Of a stretch of 11,360 nucleotides of DNA, positions 1 to 8,000 are shown piece after piece (the first letter of the stretch is position 1; each line of letters opens with the position of its first letter). A model generated the notes under the pieces. That model did not search any database. It worked only from the letters and a program-made list of their open reading frames with translations, and was not told where the DNA came from. This DNA comes from JBOFEH01 sp051650265 (GTDB taxonomy: Bacteria; Bacillota; Clostridia; Lachnospirales; Cellulosilyticaceae): positions 1 through 11,360 of the forward strand of contig JBOFIR010000271.1 of NCBI GenBank assembly GCA_051650265.1. Direction: 5' to 3'. The position numbers and the translations under genes are program-made.

Positions 1-378
1 AAGGTCAGCAGTGATATCCCTACCAAAGCAGGCATTAGACAATGGGATCCAAATGGTGTTTGATACGTTGACTTGCCAAATGATATAGGATGCATACCAC
101 ATAAAGGTGCCTATAAAGGCATATCTTGGACCGATCGAACGTTCCATCCAAGAGTAAATACCACCTTTTTCGGATTTGAAGGCTGCTCCATACTCAGCCA
201 TCATGAGTGCGTAAGGTAAGAAAAAAGCAATGGCACCTAAAAGATACCATGGAATTGCGGCATAGCCCATAAGAAAGAAAGCTCTAGGCATATTCGCAAA
301 GCCATAGACTGATGTAAAGATCATCAGCACAAGGGCAAATAGAGATAATTTTTTTCCTGTATTTGTATGTGAAGACAT
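1..378 (-). CDS. yjeM: YjeM-like APC-family amino-acid permease (N-terminal part, cut by window edge)
   Basis: The 126 visible residues are the N-terminal part of a membrane transporter that continues past the left edge. The ATG is at 378-376, preceded by a strong GGAGGAGG ribosome site (complement of 385-392) six bases upstream. Three hydrophobic segments are visible at about residues 11-30, 36-60 and 86-108. The stretches LMIFTSVYGFAN (18-29), MMAEYGAAF (59-67), KGGIYSWM (71-78) and FIGTFMWYASYIIW (88-101) resemble E. coli YjeM as I recall it, a member of the glutamate/GABA branch of the APC superfamily. Family members import or exchange amino acids across the cytoplasmic membrane; the substrate cannot be told from this fragment. 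It is divergent from the pyr operon. No convincing promoter was found for it in 393-480; the best candidate (TTGCAT, complement of 445-450) lacks a good -10. Confidence 0.85.
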   Translation of the reverse strand, partial: MSSHTNTGKKLSLFALVLMIFTSVYGFANMPRAFFLMGYAAIPWYLLGAIAFFLPYALMMAEYGAAFKSEKGGIYSWMERSIGPRYAFIGTFMWYASYIIWQVNVSNTIWIPLSNACFGRDITADL

Positions 379-459
379 ACTAAACCTCCTCCGTTGGGAA
401 TAAATTTACTCTTAGGATGTACAAATATGAAAAAATAATACATTATGCAAGTCCACATA

Positions 460-488
460 TTGACAGCAGTCGATAGTTATGGTAGTAT
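460..488 (+). promoter_or_regulatory. sigma-A promoter of the pyr operon
   Basis: A perfect -35 box TTGACA (460-465) is followed by a 17-base spacer and the -10 box TAGTAT (483-488, four of six consensus bases). A TG at 480-481 gives an extended -10. Transcription should begin near 494-496, placing the PyrR loop about 26 bases into the transcript. It is the best promoter match between the divergent permease gene and pyrB. Confidence 0.7.
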
Positions 489-516
489 CAATAACAGAAA
501 ATTAAATAGCATATCA

Positions 517-701
517 ATTGCCTTTAAGCTTGGTCCAGAGAGGCCAAAAAGGAAACGTGAAAATATAAGTATAAATATATTTACAATTATATAAATCAGC
601 AGATGAAACATAGTTGATATTAAAGCGTCTTTATGTATTTTTTTAGTATAAAAATCCAAAGACCATGTTAACGTGTGCATTTTTTATGGCTTTTAGGCAA
701 T
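517..701 (+). promoter_or_regulatory. candidate long-range antiterminator pairing in the pyr leader
   Basis: ATTGCCT (517-523) is exactly complementary to AGGCAAT (695-701), the base of the terminator's left arm. After two T-T mismatches, AAG (526-528) can add three pairs with CTT (690-692). The upstream segment overlaps the 5' arm of the PyrR loop, so this pairing excludes both the PyrR loop and the terminator, as an antiterminator should. The upstream copy also repeats the terminator's right arm (ATTGCCTTT at 517-525 and 722-730). The arms are about 170 bases apart. An AU-rich hairpin (ATATAA at 563-568 with TTATAT at 587-592) and a small stem (595-600 with 613-618) could shorten the distance. 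The pairing is seen in the sequence; the function is inferred. Confidence 0.45.
521..552 (+). promoter_or_regulatory. PyrR-binding RNA loop (anti-antiterminator) of the pyr leader
   Basis: The RNA has the hallmark PyrR recognition sequence TCCAGAGAGG (534-543) in a two-part stem. CCTTT (521-525) pairs with AAAGG (548-552) as the lower stem, AAGC (526-529) forms a one-sided internal bulge, and TTGG (530-533) pairs with CCAA (544-547) as the upper stem. This is the architecture known from Bacillus pyr leaders, where PyrR bound to UMP or UTP stabilises the loop and thereby favours the downstream terminator. It lies downstream of the promoter and upstream of the terminator at 695-736, on the coding strand of the operon. 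pyrR itself is not in the window. Confidence 0.88.
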
Positions 702-736
702 GAGAAGAGGGAACTCTTTTCATTGCCTTTTATTTT
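695..736 (+). terminator. intrinsic terminator / attenuator ahead of pyrB
   Basis: A 15-bp stem (695-709 with 714-728, one G-U pair) is capped by a GGAA tetraloop of the GNRA class (710-713) and followed by the U-rich tract TTTTATTTT (728-736). It lies only 24 bases before the pyrB start codon, so it must be bypassed for the operon to be expressed. With the PyrR loop upstream it makes a complete transcription attenuator. Confidence 0.88.
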
Positions 737-744
737 GCTCAAAA

Positions 745-755
745 AAAGGATGGTG
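745..755 (+). promoter_or_regulatory. ribosome binding site that fixes the pyrB start
   Basis: AAAGGATGGTG resembles the ideal AAAGGAGGTG with one inserted T, and lies a few bases before the ATG at 760. The in-frame ATG at 700 has no such site and sits inside the terminator stem, so 760 is the start. Confidence 0.7.
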
Positions 756-759
756 TCGT

Positions 760-1683
760 ATGTTAAAAAGCAAAGACTTATTAGGAATTAGAACATTAGA
801 AGAAAGTGAGATTTTAAGCATACTTGATCTTGCAGAAGATATGAAACTCAAAATCGAAAATCCGAGTTTAAGAGAAGAAACTTTAAAAAATCGCTCATTA
901 ATTACGCTTTTTTATGAGAACAGCACCAGAACAAAAGTAGCATTCAATATGGCAGGTATCTATCAAGGTGCAGATGTAACAGATCTTGGAGTTGCAACAA
1001 GCAGTGTGCAAAAAGGTGAAACTTTAGCGGATACAGGCATTACACTCGATCGCATGGGGATCGACTTTATGGTCATGAGACACAGCATGAGTGGCAGTGC
1101 ACATTTACTTGCAAGAAACGTAAAAGCATCTGTTATCAATGCAGGAGATGGCGCCAACGAACATCCAACACAAGCACTTTTAGATCTCTATACAATTCGT
1201 GAGAAAAAAGGTGGCTTCAAAGATCTTAATGTAACGATTGTTGGGGATATTGCCCACAGCCGTGTAGCGAGATCAGATGTATTTGGTCTTGTAAAGTTAG
1301 GTGCAAATGTGACGCTTGCAGGAGCAGGAACACTTGCAGCGAAAAGCATGGAAGCACTTGGAGCAAAAGTAACAAATAATATTAAAGAAGCTATTACAGG
1401 TGCAGATGTGGTGATGGGATTACGTATCCAAATGGAACGTCAAAAAGGTGGTTTATTCCCAAACCTAAGAGAATATAGCCAGATTTATGGTATTGGCGAA
1501 GAGCTCTTTAGCTATGCAGACTCAGAAGCGATTTTGATGCATCCAGCGCCAGTCAATCGTGGTATTGAATTGATGCCGGAGCTTTTAGATAGTTCAGTAA
1601 GTGTCATCGATGAACAGGTGACAAACGGGGTGGCGGTAAGAATGGCGATACTTGCCCTTTTAAATGAAAGGAGAGCAAAATAA
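760..1683 (+). CDS. pyrB: aspartate carbamoyltransferase catalytic chain
   Basis: This 307-residue cytosolic enzyme condenses carbamoyl phosphate with L-aspartate to N-carbamoyl-aspartate, step two of UMP synthesis. Its length is normal for a catalytic chain. The carbamoyl-phosphate loop STRT is at 55-58, the mobile-loop lysine is K85 in QKGET, and HPTQ is at 135-138. HSRVARS (166-172), LRIQMER (221-227) and HPAPVNRG (261-268) complete the active-site set in their usual order. The loop reads STRTKVAF where many relatives have STRTR-SF, a mild divergence. The ATG at 760 was chosen over the in-frame ATG at 700, which would add 20 residues encoded by the terminator hairpin. No pyrI regulatory chain follows, so the enzyme is probably a plain trimer as in Bacillus, with control at the leader RNA. 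Its TAA overlaps the pyrC ATG by one base. Confidence 0.97.
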   Translation: MLKSKDLLGIRTLEESEILSILDLAEDMKLKIENPSLREETLKNRSLITLFYENSTRTKVAFNMAGIYQGADVTDLGVATSSVQKGETLADTGITLDRMGIDFMVMRHSMSGSAHLLARNVKASVINAGDGANEHPTQALLDLYTIREKKGGFKDLNVTIVGDIAHSRVARSDVFGLVKLGANVTLAGAGTLAAKSMEALGAKVTNNIKEAITGADVVMGLRIQMERQKGGLFPNLREYSQIYGIGEELFSYADSEAILMHPAPVNRGIELMPELLDSSVSVIDEQVTNGVAVRMAILALLNERRAK

Positions 1684-2954
1684 TGAAACTTTGTATTAAA
1701 GGTGGTTTACTCATCAATCCAAGAACACAGACAGAAGAACACACAGATATTTGGGTAGAAGATGGAAAAGTTATTGCTATCGGAACGGATTTAAATGACA
1801 CTGCAGATCAAGTAATCGATGCAGATGGTAAATGGGTGGTGCCGGGCCTTATCGATCTTCATGTTCACCTTCGTGAACCAGGGTTCGAACACAAGGAAAC
1901 GATTGCATCAGGATGTGAAGCGGCTGCAAGAGGAGGCATTACAACAATGTGTTGTATGCCAAATACGAACCCAATCATCGATAATGAGTGTGTAGTAGAG
2001 TACATCAACTCTATGACTGCAAAAGCAAATGGGGTCAACGTACTTCCAGTTGGATCGATCACAAAAGGCCAACAAGGCGAAAGTCTTGCTAACATTGGTA
2101 AAATGGCAGAGCATGGCATCTGTGCGATTAGTGAAGATGGTCGTACAGTGATGGATTCAGGACTTATGAAGAAAGCGATGAGTTATGTCAAACCATTTGG
2201 TCTCCCGATTTTCTCACATACAGAAGACCATACTTTAGCAGGTGGTTCTATGAATGCGGGAGAGCATGCACAACTCTTTGGTATTAAGGGGGTTGGGCGT
2301 GAAGCAGAAGAAGTGATTGTTTCAAGAGATATCATTTTAGCACGCTATACAGGATGCAAACTGCATCTTTCACATATTAGTACAAAAGGAAGCTTAGAGC
2401 TTATTGAAATGGGTAAAAAGTGGGGCGTCAACCTTACAGCAGAAACAGCACCACACTACTTCATTCTAGATGATAGCATCGTAGGTGATTATGATACTAA
2501 CAAGAAGATGAACCCACCACTTCGTACAAAAGAAGACGTGGAAGCAATGAAAATGGCACTCAAGAGTGGGGTCATCGATGTGATTGCAACAGACCATGCA
2601 CCACATCATTATGATGAGAAAAATGTGGAGTTTGATAAAGCACCATTCGGAATTGTAGGACTTGAAACAAGCTTTGCACTCAGCTACACATATCTCGTGA
2701 AGGCAGGTGTATTAACACCGCTAGAGCTCATTGAAAAAATGAGTTCAAAACCTGCAGAAATCCTTGGACTTGATAAAGGAACAATTGAAATTGGTAAAGT
2801 GGCAGACATTGCCATTATCGATGTAGATAAAAATTATGAGATTGATCCTAAGACCTTCGCTTCAAAGGGAAAAAACACACCATTTGGTGGCATGGAAGTG
2901 TATGGGGAAGTTGCTTACACGATTGTAAATGGAAAAATTATTTATAGAGCATAG
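1683..2954 (+). CDS. pyrC: dihydroorotase (class I)
   Basis: This zinc amidohydrolase of 423 residues reversibly cyclises N-carbamoyl-aspartate to dihydroorotate, step three of the pathway. The first metal motif DLHVHLREPG gives H60 and H62. D152 in SEDG, H179 in FSHTEDH, H231 in LHLSHIS and the catalytic D304 in ATDHAPHH are in the expected order, and MNPPLR (276-281) lies in the substrate region. Length and motifs match the class I (Bacillus-type) enzyme rather than the shorter class II E. coli form. The start overlaps the pyrB stop in a TAATG, with AAAGGAG at 1667-1673 inside the end of pyrB, so translation is probably coupled. A 120-base gap follows, the only long gap in the operon. Confidence 0.97.
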   Translation: MKLCIKGGLLINPRTQTEEHTDIWVEDGKVIAIGTDLNDTADQVIDADGKWVVPGLIDLHVHLREPGFEHKETIASGCEAAARGGITTMCCMPNTNPIIDNECVVEYINSMTAKANGVNVLPVGSITKGQQGESLANIGKMAEHGICAISEDGRTVMDSGLMKKAMSYVKPFGLPIFSHTEDHTLAGGSMNAGEHAQLFGIKGVGREAEEVIVSRDIILARYTGCKLHLSHISTKGSLELIEMGKKWGVNLTAETAPHYFILDDSIVGDYDTNKKMNPPLRTKEDVEAMKMALKSGVIDVIATDHAPHHYDEKNVEFDKAPFGIVGLETSFALSYTYLVKAGVLTPLELIEKMSSKPAEILGLDKGTIEIGKVADIAIIDVDKNYEIDPKTFASKGKNTPFGGMEVYGEVAYTIVNGKIIYRA

Positions 2955-3074
2955 TTTACTTATAAACTTTTGTATAAAAAAACAAAATATCGAATAAAAA
3001 TTAAATTTTTGATAGAATAAAGACTTATTTTAATATAGAATAGAAGAGAGAAAAGATTAAGAGGAGATGTTACT
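2955..3074 (+). promoter_or_regulatory. AT-rich pyrC-pyrF gap with a possible internal promoter
   Basis: This gene-free gap is strongly A/T-biased, whereas the other operon junctions overlap or are almost touching. The best promoter candidate is TTGATA (3009-3014), a 16-base spacer and TAATAT (3031-3036), which would start transcription near 3043. A short inverted repeat AAAAATT-A-AATTTTT also lies here (about 2996-3010). I see no strong hairpin terminator. Such AT-rich DNA yields promoter-like matches by chance, so the call is tentative. Confidence 0.35.
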
Positions 3075-3992
3075 ATGATCGATCGTTTAATTCGTGAAAT
3101 TCAAAAAAAAGAAAACCCAACTGTTGTAGGTTTAGACCCAACTTATAGCATGATTCCAAAGTTTATTCAGGATGAAATGTTAGAAAAATACGGTAAAACA
3201 CCTAAAGCAGTGGCTGAGATGTTCATCAAGTTTAATAAGGCGATTATCGATGAAGTACATGACCTCATTCCATCTGTTAAACCACAGATTGCGATGTACG
3301 AACAATATGGTTTAGAAGGATTAAGAGCTTATATGGAAACAACTGAATATGCACAGTCAAAAGGGCTTGTAGTCATTGGAGATATCAAACGTGGAGATAT
3401 TGCATCAACAGCGGCAGCTTATGCAGGGCATATCGCAGGTGTAGCGATTGAAGGGGAACACTTCGATCTTTGGTCTGAAGATGCAGTAACACTCAACCCA
3501 TACATGGGATTTGATGGGATTGACCCATTTATCAAAGCTTGTAATGAGAGAGACAAAGGATTATTCATCCTTGTTAAAACAAGCAACCCAAGTGGAAAGG
3601 AAATGCAAGACCTTATTGTTCAAGATGGGGATCCAATCTACAACAAAGCAGCTGATCTCGTAAGCAGCTGGGGTGAACTCGCTATGGGTGACTTAGGATA
3701 TAGCAAAATCGGTGCTGTAGTAGGGGCAACTTACAAAGAGCAAGGAATCGCTTTACGTAAACGCATGCCACATACATTCTTCCTTGTACCAGGATATGGT
3801 GCACAAGGTGGATCAGGAGAAGACCTTAAAGGTTACTTCGATAAAGATGGTATGGGAATCATCGTAAACTCTTCAAGAGGCATTATTGCAGCATACAATC
3901 AAAATAGAGACTTTGCAGAACAAGATTTCGCAAAAGCATCTCGCGAAGCAGTTCTAGCAATGCGTAAAGACTTACAAGGGGTGATGGCATAA
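3075..3992 (+). CDS. pyrF: orotidine 5'-phosphate decarboxylase (long, type 2 form)
   Basis: PyrF removes CO2 from OMP to give UMP, the last step of the pathway, without a cofactor. The catalytic array D103-x-K105-x-x-D108 sits in VIGDIKRGDIAST. GLDP (19-22) and VKPQIAMYE (68-76) line the barrel, and PGYGAQGG (239-246) with NSSRG and its R268 would hold the phosphate. At 305 residues it is longer than the roughly 230-residue E. coli and Bacillus form and fits the type 2 subfamily known from Clostridia and Mycobacteria. The ATG has AGAGGAGA at 3060-3067 upstream. It is the first gene after the long gap and may start a secondary transcript. carA begins one base after its stop. Confidence 0.96.
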   Translation: MIDRLIREIQKKENPTVVGLDPTYSMIPKFIQDEMLEKYGKTPKAVAEMFIKFNKAIIDEVHDLIPSVKPQIAMYEQYGLEGLRAYMETTEYAQSKGLVVIGDIKRGDIASTAAAYAGHIAGVAIEGEHFDLWSEDAVTLNPYMGFDGIDPFIKACNERDKGLFILVKTSNPSGKEMQDLIVQDGDPIYNKAADLVSSWGELAMGDLGYSKIGAVVGATYKEQGIALRKRMPHTFFLVPGYGAQGGSGEDLKGYFDKDGMGIIVNSSRGIIAAYNQNRDFAEQDFAKASREAVLAMRKDLQGVMA

Positions 3993-3993
3993 T

Positions 3994-5055
3994 ATGAAAG
4001 CACAATTAATATTAGAAAATGGCATGGTGTTCGAAGGTAAAGCTTTCGGATACCTTAAAGAATCAATTGGCGAAGTTGTATTTAATACAGGGATGACAGG
4101 ATACCAAGAAATCCTTACAGATCCATCATACTATGGACAAATGGTTGTGATGACGTACCCACTTATTGGTAACTATGGGATTAATCTTGAAGATATGGAG
4201 TCAAAGAAGGCACATGTCAAAGGGTTCATCGTGAGAGAAAAATGTGATTTCCCAAACAACTTCAGATGTGAACTCACACTAGAAGGCTACCTCAAAGAAC
4301 AAAAGATCATTGGGATTGAAGGTATTGATACAAGAGCACTTACAAAAGTACTTAGAAATTCAGGTACAATGCGTGGGATTATCGCAGTACGTGAACTCAC
4401 ACCAAGCCAAATCAAATTGAAGATGGATAGCTGGTGCAACCAAATGGCTGTATCTGAAGTGACAACAAAAGAAAGCTATACAGTAGATGGTGAAGGTCTT
4501 CATATTGCAATGCTTGATTGTGGTGTGAAACAAAACATCATTAGAGAATTTGCAAAACGTGGTTGTAAGGTTACAGTATTCCCAGCATTTACATCAGCAG
4601 AAGAAATTCTCTCAGTAAATCCAGATGGGGTATTCTTATCAAATGGGCCAGCCGATCCAAAAGATCTACCAGAAGTTGTAGCAGCAATCAAAGCAATCGT
4701 TGGTAAAAAGCCAATCACTGCAATTTGTTTGGGACATCAGCTTCTTTCATTAGCACTTGGGGGCAATACAGCTAAGCTTAAATTTGGGCACCATGGATGT
4801 AACCACCCGGTAAAAGATTATATTACAAACCGTGTATATATTACATCACAAAATCATAACTACTATGTAGAAACACTTCCTGAAGGAGCAGCAGTTACAC
4901 ATATGAACCTTAATGACCAGACTGTTGAAGGAATGTACTTCAAAGACTTAGATATCTATAGTGTACAGTTCCACCCTGAAGCATGCCCAGGACCTACAGA
5001 CACAGAACATATTTTTGACGAATTCATCAAGGTAATGCAAGGAGGTAAATTATAA
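3994..5055 (+). CDS. carA: carbamoyl-phosphate synthase small (glutamine amidotransferase) subunit
   Basis: CarA hydrolyses glutamine and passes ammonia through a tunnel to CarB. The N-terminal domain (about 1-150) carries the family stretch NTGMTGYQEILTDPSY (31-46). A class I glutamine amidotransferase domain follows from about 168, with nucleophile C245 in ICLGHQL and the H327/E329 pair in FHPEACPGP. The complete triad indicates an active enzyme, and 353 residues is normal. The start lies one base after the pyrF stop, with AAGGGGTG (3976-3983) as ribosome site, and its stop shares TAATG with carB. The product feeds both pyrimidine and arginine synthesis. Placement inside the pyr operon suggests a pyrimidine-controlled isoenzyme, or a single enzyme needing some pyrimidine-independent expression; the sequence cannot decide which. 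Confidence 0.97.
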   Translation: MKAQLILENGMVFEGKAFGYLKESIGEVVFNTGMTGYQEILTDPSYYGQMVVMTYPLIGNYGINLEDMESKKAHVKGFIVREKCDFPNNFRCELTLEGYLKEQKIIGIEGIDTRALTKVLRNSGTMRGIIAVRELTPSQIKLKMDSWCNQMAVSEVTTKESYTVDGEGLHIAMLDCGVKQNIIREFAKRGCKVTVFPAFTSAEEILSVNPDGVFLSNGPADPKDLPEVVAAIKAIVGKKPITAICLGHQLLSLALGGNTAKLKFGHHGCNHPVKDYITNRVYITSQNHNYYVETLPEGAAVTHMNLNDQTVEGMYFKDLDIYSVQFHPEACPGPTDTEHIFDEFIKVMQGGKL

Positions 5056-8000
5056 TGCCAAGAGATATGAGTATTAAAAAAGTATTAGTTATCGGATCAG
5101 GTCCAATTGTTATCGGTCAAGCAGCTGAGTTTGACTATTCTGGAACGCAAGCTTGTCAAGCGATTAGAGAAGAGGGAATTGAAGTTGTACTTGTAAACAG
5201 TAACCCTGCTACAATTATGACAGACAAAGAAATCGCAGACAAAATTTACATAGAGCCACTTACAGTGGAATTCCTTGAAAAAGTTATTGCAAAAGAAAGA
5301 CCAGACAGTGTACTTGCAGGTGTAGGTGGACAGACAGGTCTTAACCTTGCAGTAGAACTTCACGACAAAGGCATTTTAGAAAAATATAATGTACGTGTGA
5401 TCGGAACACAAATCTCTGCGATCAAAGAAGGGGAAGACCGTGAAGGGTTCAGAGATTTAATGAACCGTATCAACCAACCCGTTATTGAAAGTGAGATTGT
5501 AGAATCAGTAGAAGATGCTGTTACTTTCTCAAGAAAAATCGGATACCCAGTTGTTGTAAGACCAGCTTACACATTAGGGGGTACTGGTGGCGGAATCGCT
5601 GAGACAGAAGAAGAACTAAGAGAAATCTGTGCAAGCGGACTTCACTTATCACGTGTACACCAAGTACTGATTGAAAAATGTATCAAAGGTTGGAAAGAAG
5701 TAGAGTACGAAGTAATGCGTGACCAATACGGTACAGCTATTACTGTATGTAATATGGAAAACATTGACCCAGTAGGGATCCATACAGGAGATAGTATCGT
5801 AGTTGCACCATCTCAAACACTTTCAGATAAAGAATATCAAATGCTAAGAAGAGCATCACTTGATATTATCTCAGCTTGTGATATCAGAGGGGGCTGTAAC
5901 GTACAGCTTGCACTTCACCCAGATAGCTTTGAATATGCAGTTATCGAGATCAACCCTCGTGTAAGCCGTTCTTCAGCACTTGCTTCAAAAGCAACAGGCT
6001 ATCCAATTGCTAGAGTATCAGCAAAGATTGCGCTTGGTTATGGATTAGATGAAATCACAAATGCTGTAACAGGCAAAACATATGCTTGTTTCGAGCCAAC
6101 ACTTGACTACGTAGTTGTTAAGATTCCAAAATGGCCATTTGATAAATTCTACACAGCAAAACGTACACTTGGTACAAAGATGATGGCTACAGGTGAGATT
6201 ATGGCGATCGGAAATAACTTTGAAAGTGCTTTCCTTAAAGGTCTTCGTTCACTTGAAATCGGACAGTTTAGCTTCATGCACAAAAAGCTTGCTGAGTGCT
6301 CACTTGCAGAGCTTAAAGAGCGCGTGATCACAGCTGATGATGAGCGTATCTTCGCATTAGCAGCAATGCTTCGTATGCATTATAGAGAAGAACAAGTATG
6401 TAAAGTAACAGGGATGGATATCTTCTTCGTGAAGAAATTCAAGTGGATTGTCGATCAAGAAGAGAAACTCAAAGAGATGGAATACGAAGAGCTCACACCA
6501 AAATACCTTCGTAAACTCAAACGCCGTGGTTTTGCAGACAAAGCGATTGCAGAATTCATTGGGGTAACAGAAGATGATATCCGCGAACTTCGTATCAAAT
6601 GGAATATCATGCCTGTTTACAAAATGGTTGATACATGTGGTGGTGAATTCGAGGCACAATCACCATACTACTACTCAACATACGATGAAATCGATGAAGT
6701 TGAAGTATCAGATCGTGAGAAAGTAATGGTACTTGGATCAGGCCCAATCCGTATCGGTCAAGGGATTGAGTTCGACTACTGTTCTGTACATGCAATCATG
6801 GCACTTAAGAAACAAGGGATTGAGACGATTATCGTTAACAATAACCCTGAGACTGTAAGTACTGACTTCAATACTTCAGACAAACTTTACTTCGAGCCAT
6901 TAACAGATGAAGATGTATATCATATCATCATGAAAGAGAATCCAAGAGGGGTAATCTTACAGTTCGGTGGACAAACAGCAATCAAACTTGCGAAATTCTG
7001 TGACAAAATGGGCATTACTGTACTTGGAACACAACCAAAACAAGTGGATGCAGCAGAAGATAGAGAAAAATTCGATGAAGTACTTGAGAAACTCAACATT
7101 CTTCGTCCAAAAGGTAAGGCAATCTGGAATACAGAAGAAGGGCTTCAAGTGGCAGCGGAACTTGAGTACCCAGTACTTGTAAGACCTTCATATGTACTTG
7201 GTGGTCAAGGTATGGAGATTACTTTCGAAGAAGAGCAACTTAAGCGCTACTTAGAAAACGCATTTGACCGTGACCCAGAGAACCCAGTACTCATTGATAG
7301 ATACCTTATGGGTCGTGAGATTGAAGTTGATGCGCTTTGCGATGGTGAAGATATCTTAATCCCAGGAATCATGGAGCATCTTGAAAGAGCAGGGATTCAC
7401 TCAGGAGATAGTACAACACTTTACCCAAGTGTGAATATCTCAGATGATATGAAAGAAAAAATCATTGAGTGTACAAGACAAATCGCTAAAGAATTAGAAG
7501 TACTTGGTATGATCAATATCCAGTACATCGAATACAAGAACGAGCTTTACATTATCGAAGTAAATCCAAGATCAAGCCGTACAGTACCATATATCTCTAA
7601 AGTAACAGAAGTACCAATCATTGACCTTGCGACACGCGTGATGTTAGGTTCTAAACTTTCTGAGCTTGGTTATGGCACAGGTCTTTATCCAGAACCAGAG
7701 AACTTCTATGCAGTAAAAGTACCAGTATTCTCTACAGAGAAACTTCCAAGAGTAGAAGTAAGCCTTGGGCCAGAAATGAAATCAACAGGAGAAGTACTTG
7801 GTGTAGGTGCAACAGTAGAAGAAGCACTTTACAAAGGATTCATTGCAGCAGGTAAAAAATTACCAAGCCAAAAAGGGACACTCCTTGCAACAATCCAAAA
7901 GTACGATCAAGATGAATTTGTTGAGATTGCAAAACGCTTTGCAGGTCTTGGCTACAACTTCATTGCAACACCAGGTACAGCAGATAAGCTAGAAGCAAAC

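Noticed and set aside
422..450. Minus-strand promoter for the permease (TTGCAT with TATTTG at 17 bases)
   Set aside because: The -10 box matches only three of six bases; not strong enough to annotate.
608..644. ACATA/TATGT pairing followed by a T7 run, as a possible extra terminator in the leader
   Set aside because: The stem has only five A/T-rich pairs with a large loop; too weak for an intrinsic terminator.
477..680. 67-codon minus-strand reading frame across the pyr leader, with a hydrophobic product
   Set aside because: It has no ribosome site, is antisense to a well-supported RNA leader, and its hydrophobicity follows from AT-rich sequence.
665..703. A 12-codon leader ORF (MLTCAFFMAFRQ) ending inside the terminator's left arm, recalling the E. 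coli pyrBI leader-peptide mechanism
   Set aside because: There is no Shine-Dalgarno sequence before the ATG, and the PyrR loop already explains regulation.
6967..7182. 71-codon plus-strand frame and several minus-strand frames inside carB
   Set aside because: They lie within a fully conserved coding region, have no ribosome sites and show no recognisable products; shadows of carB.
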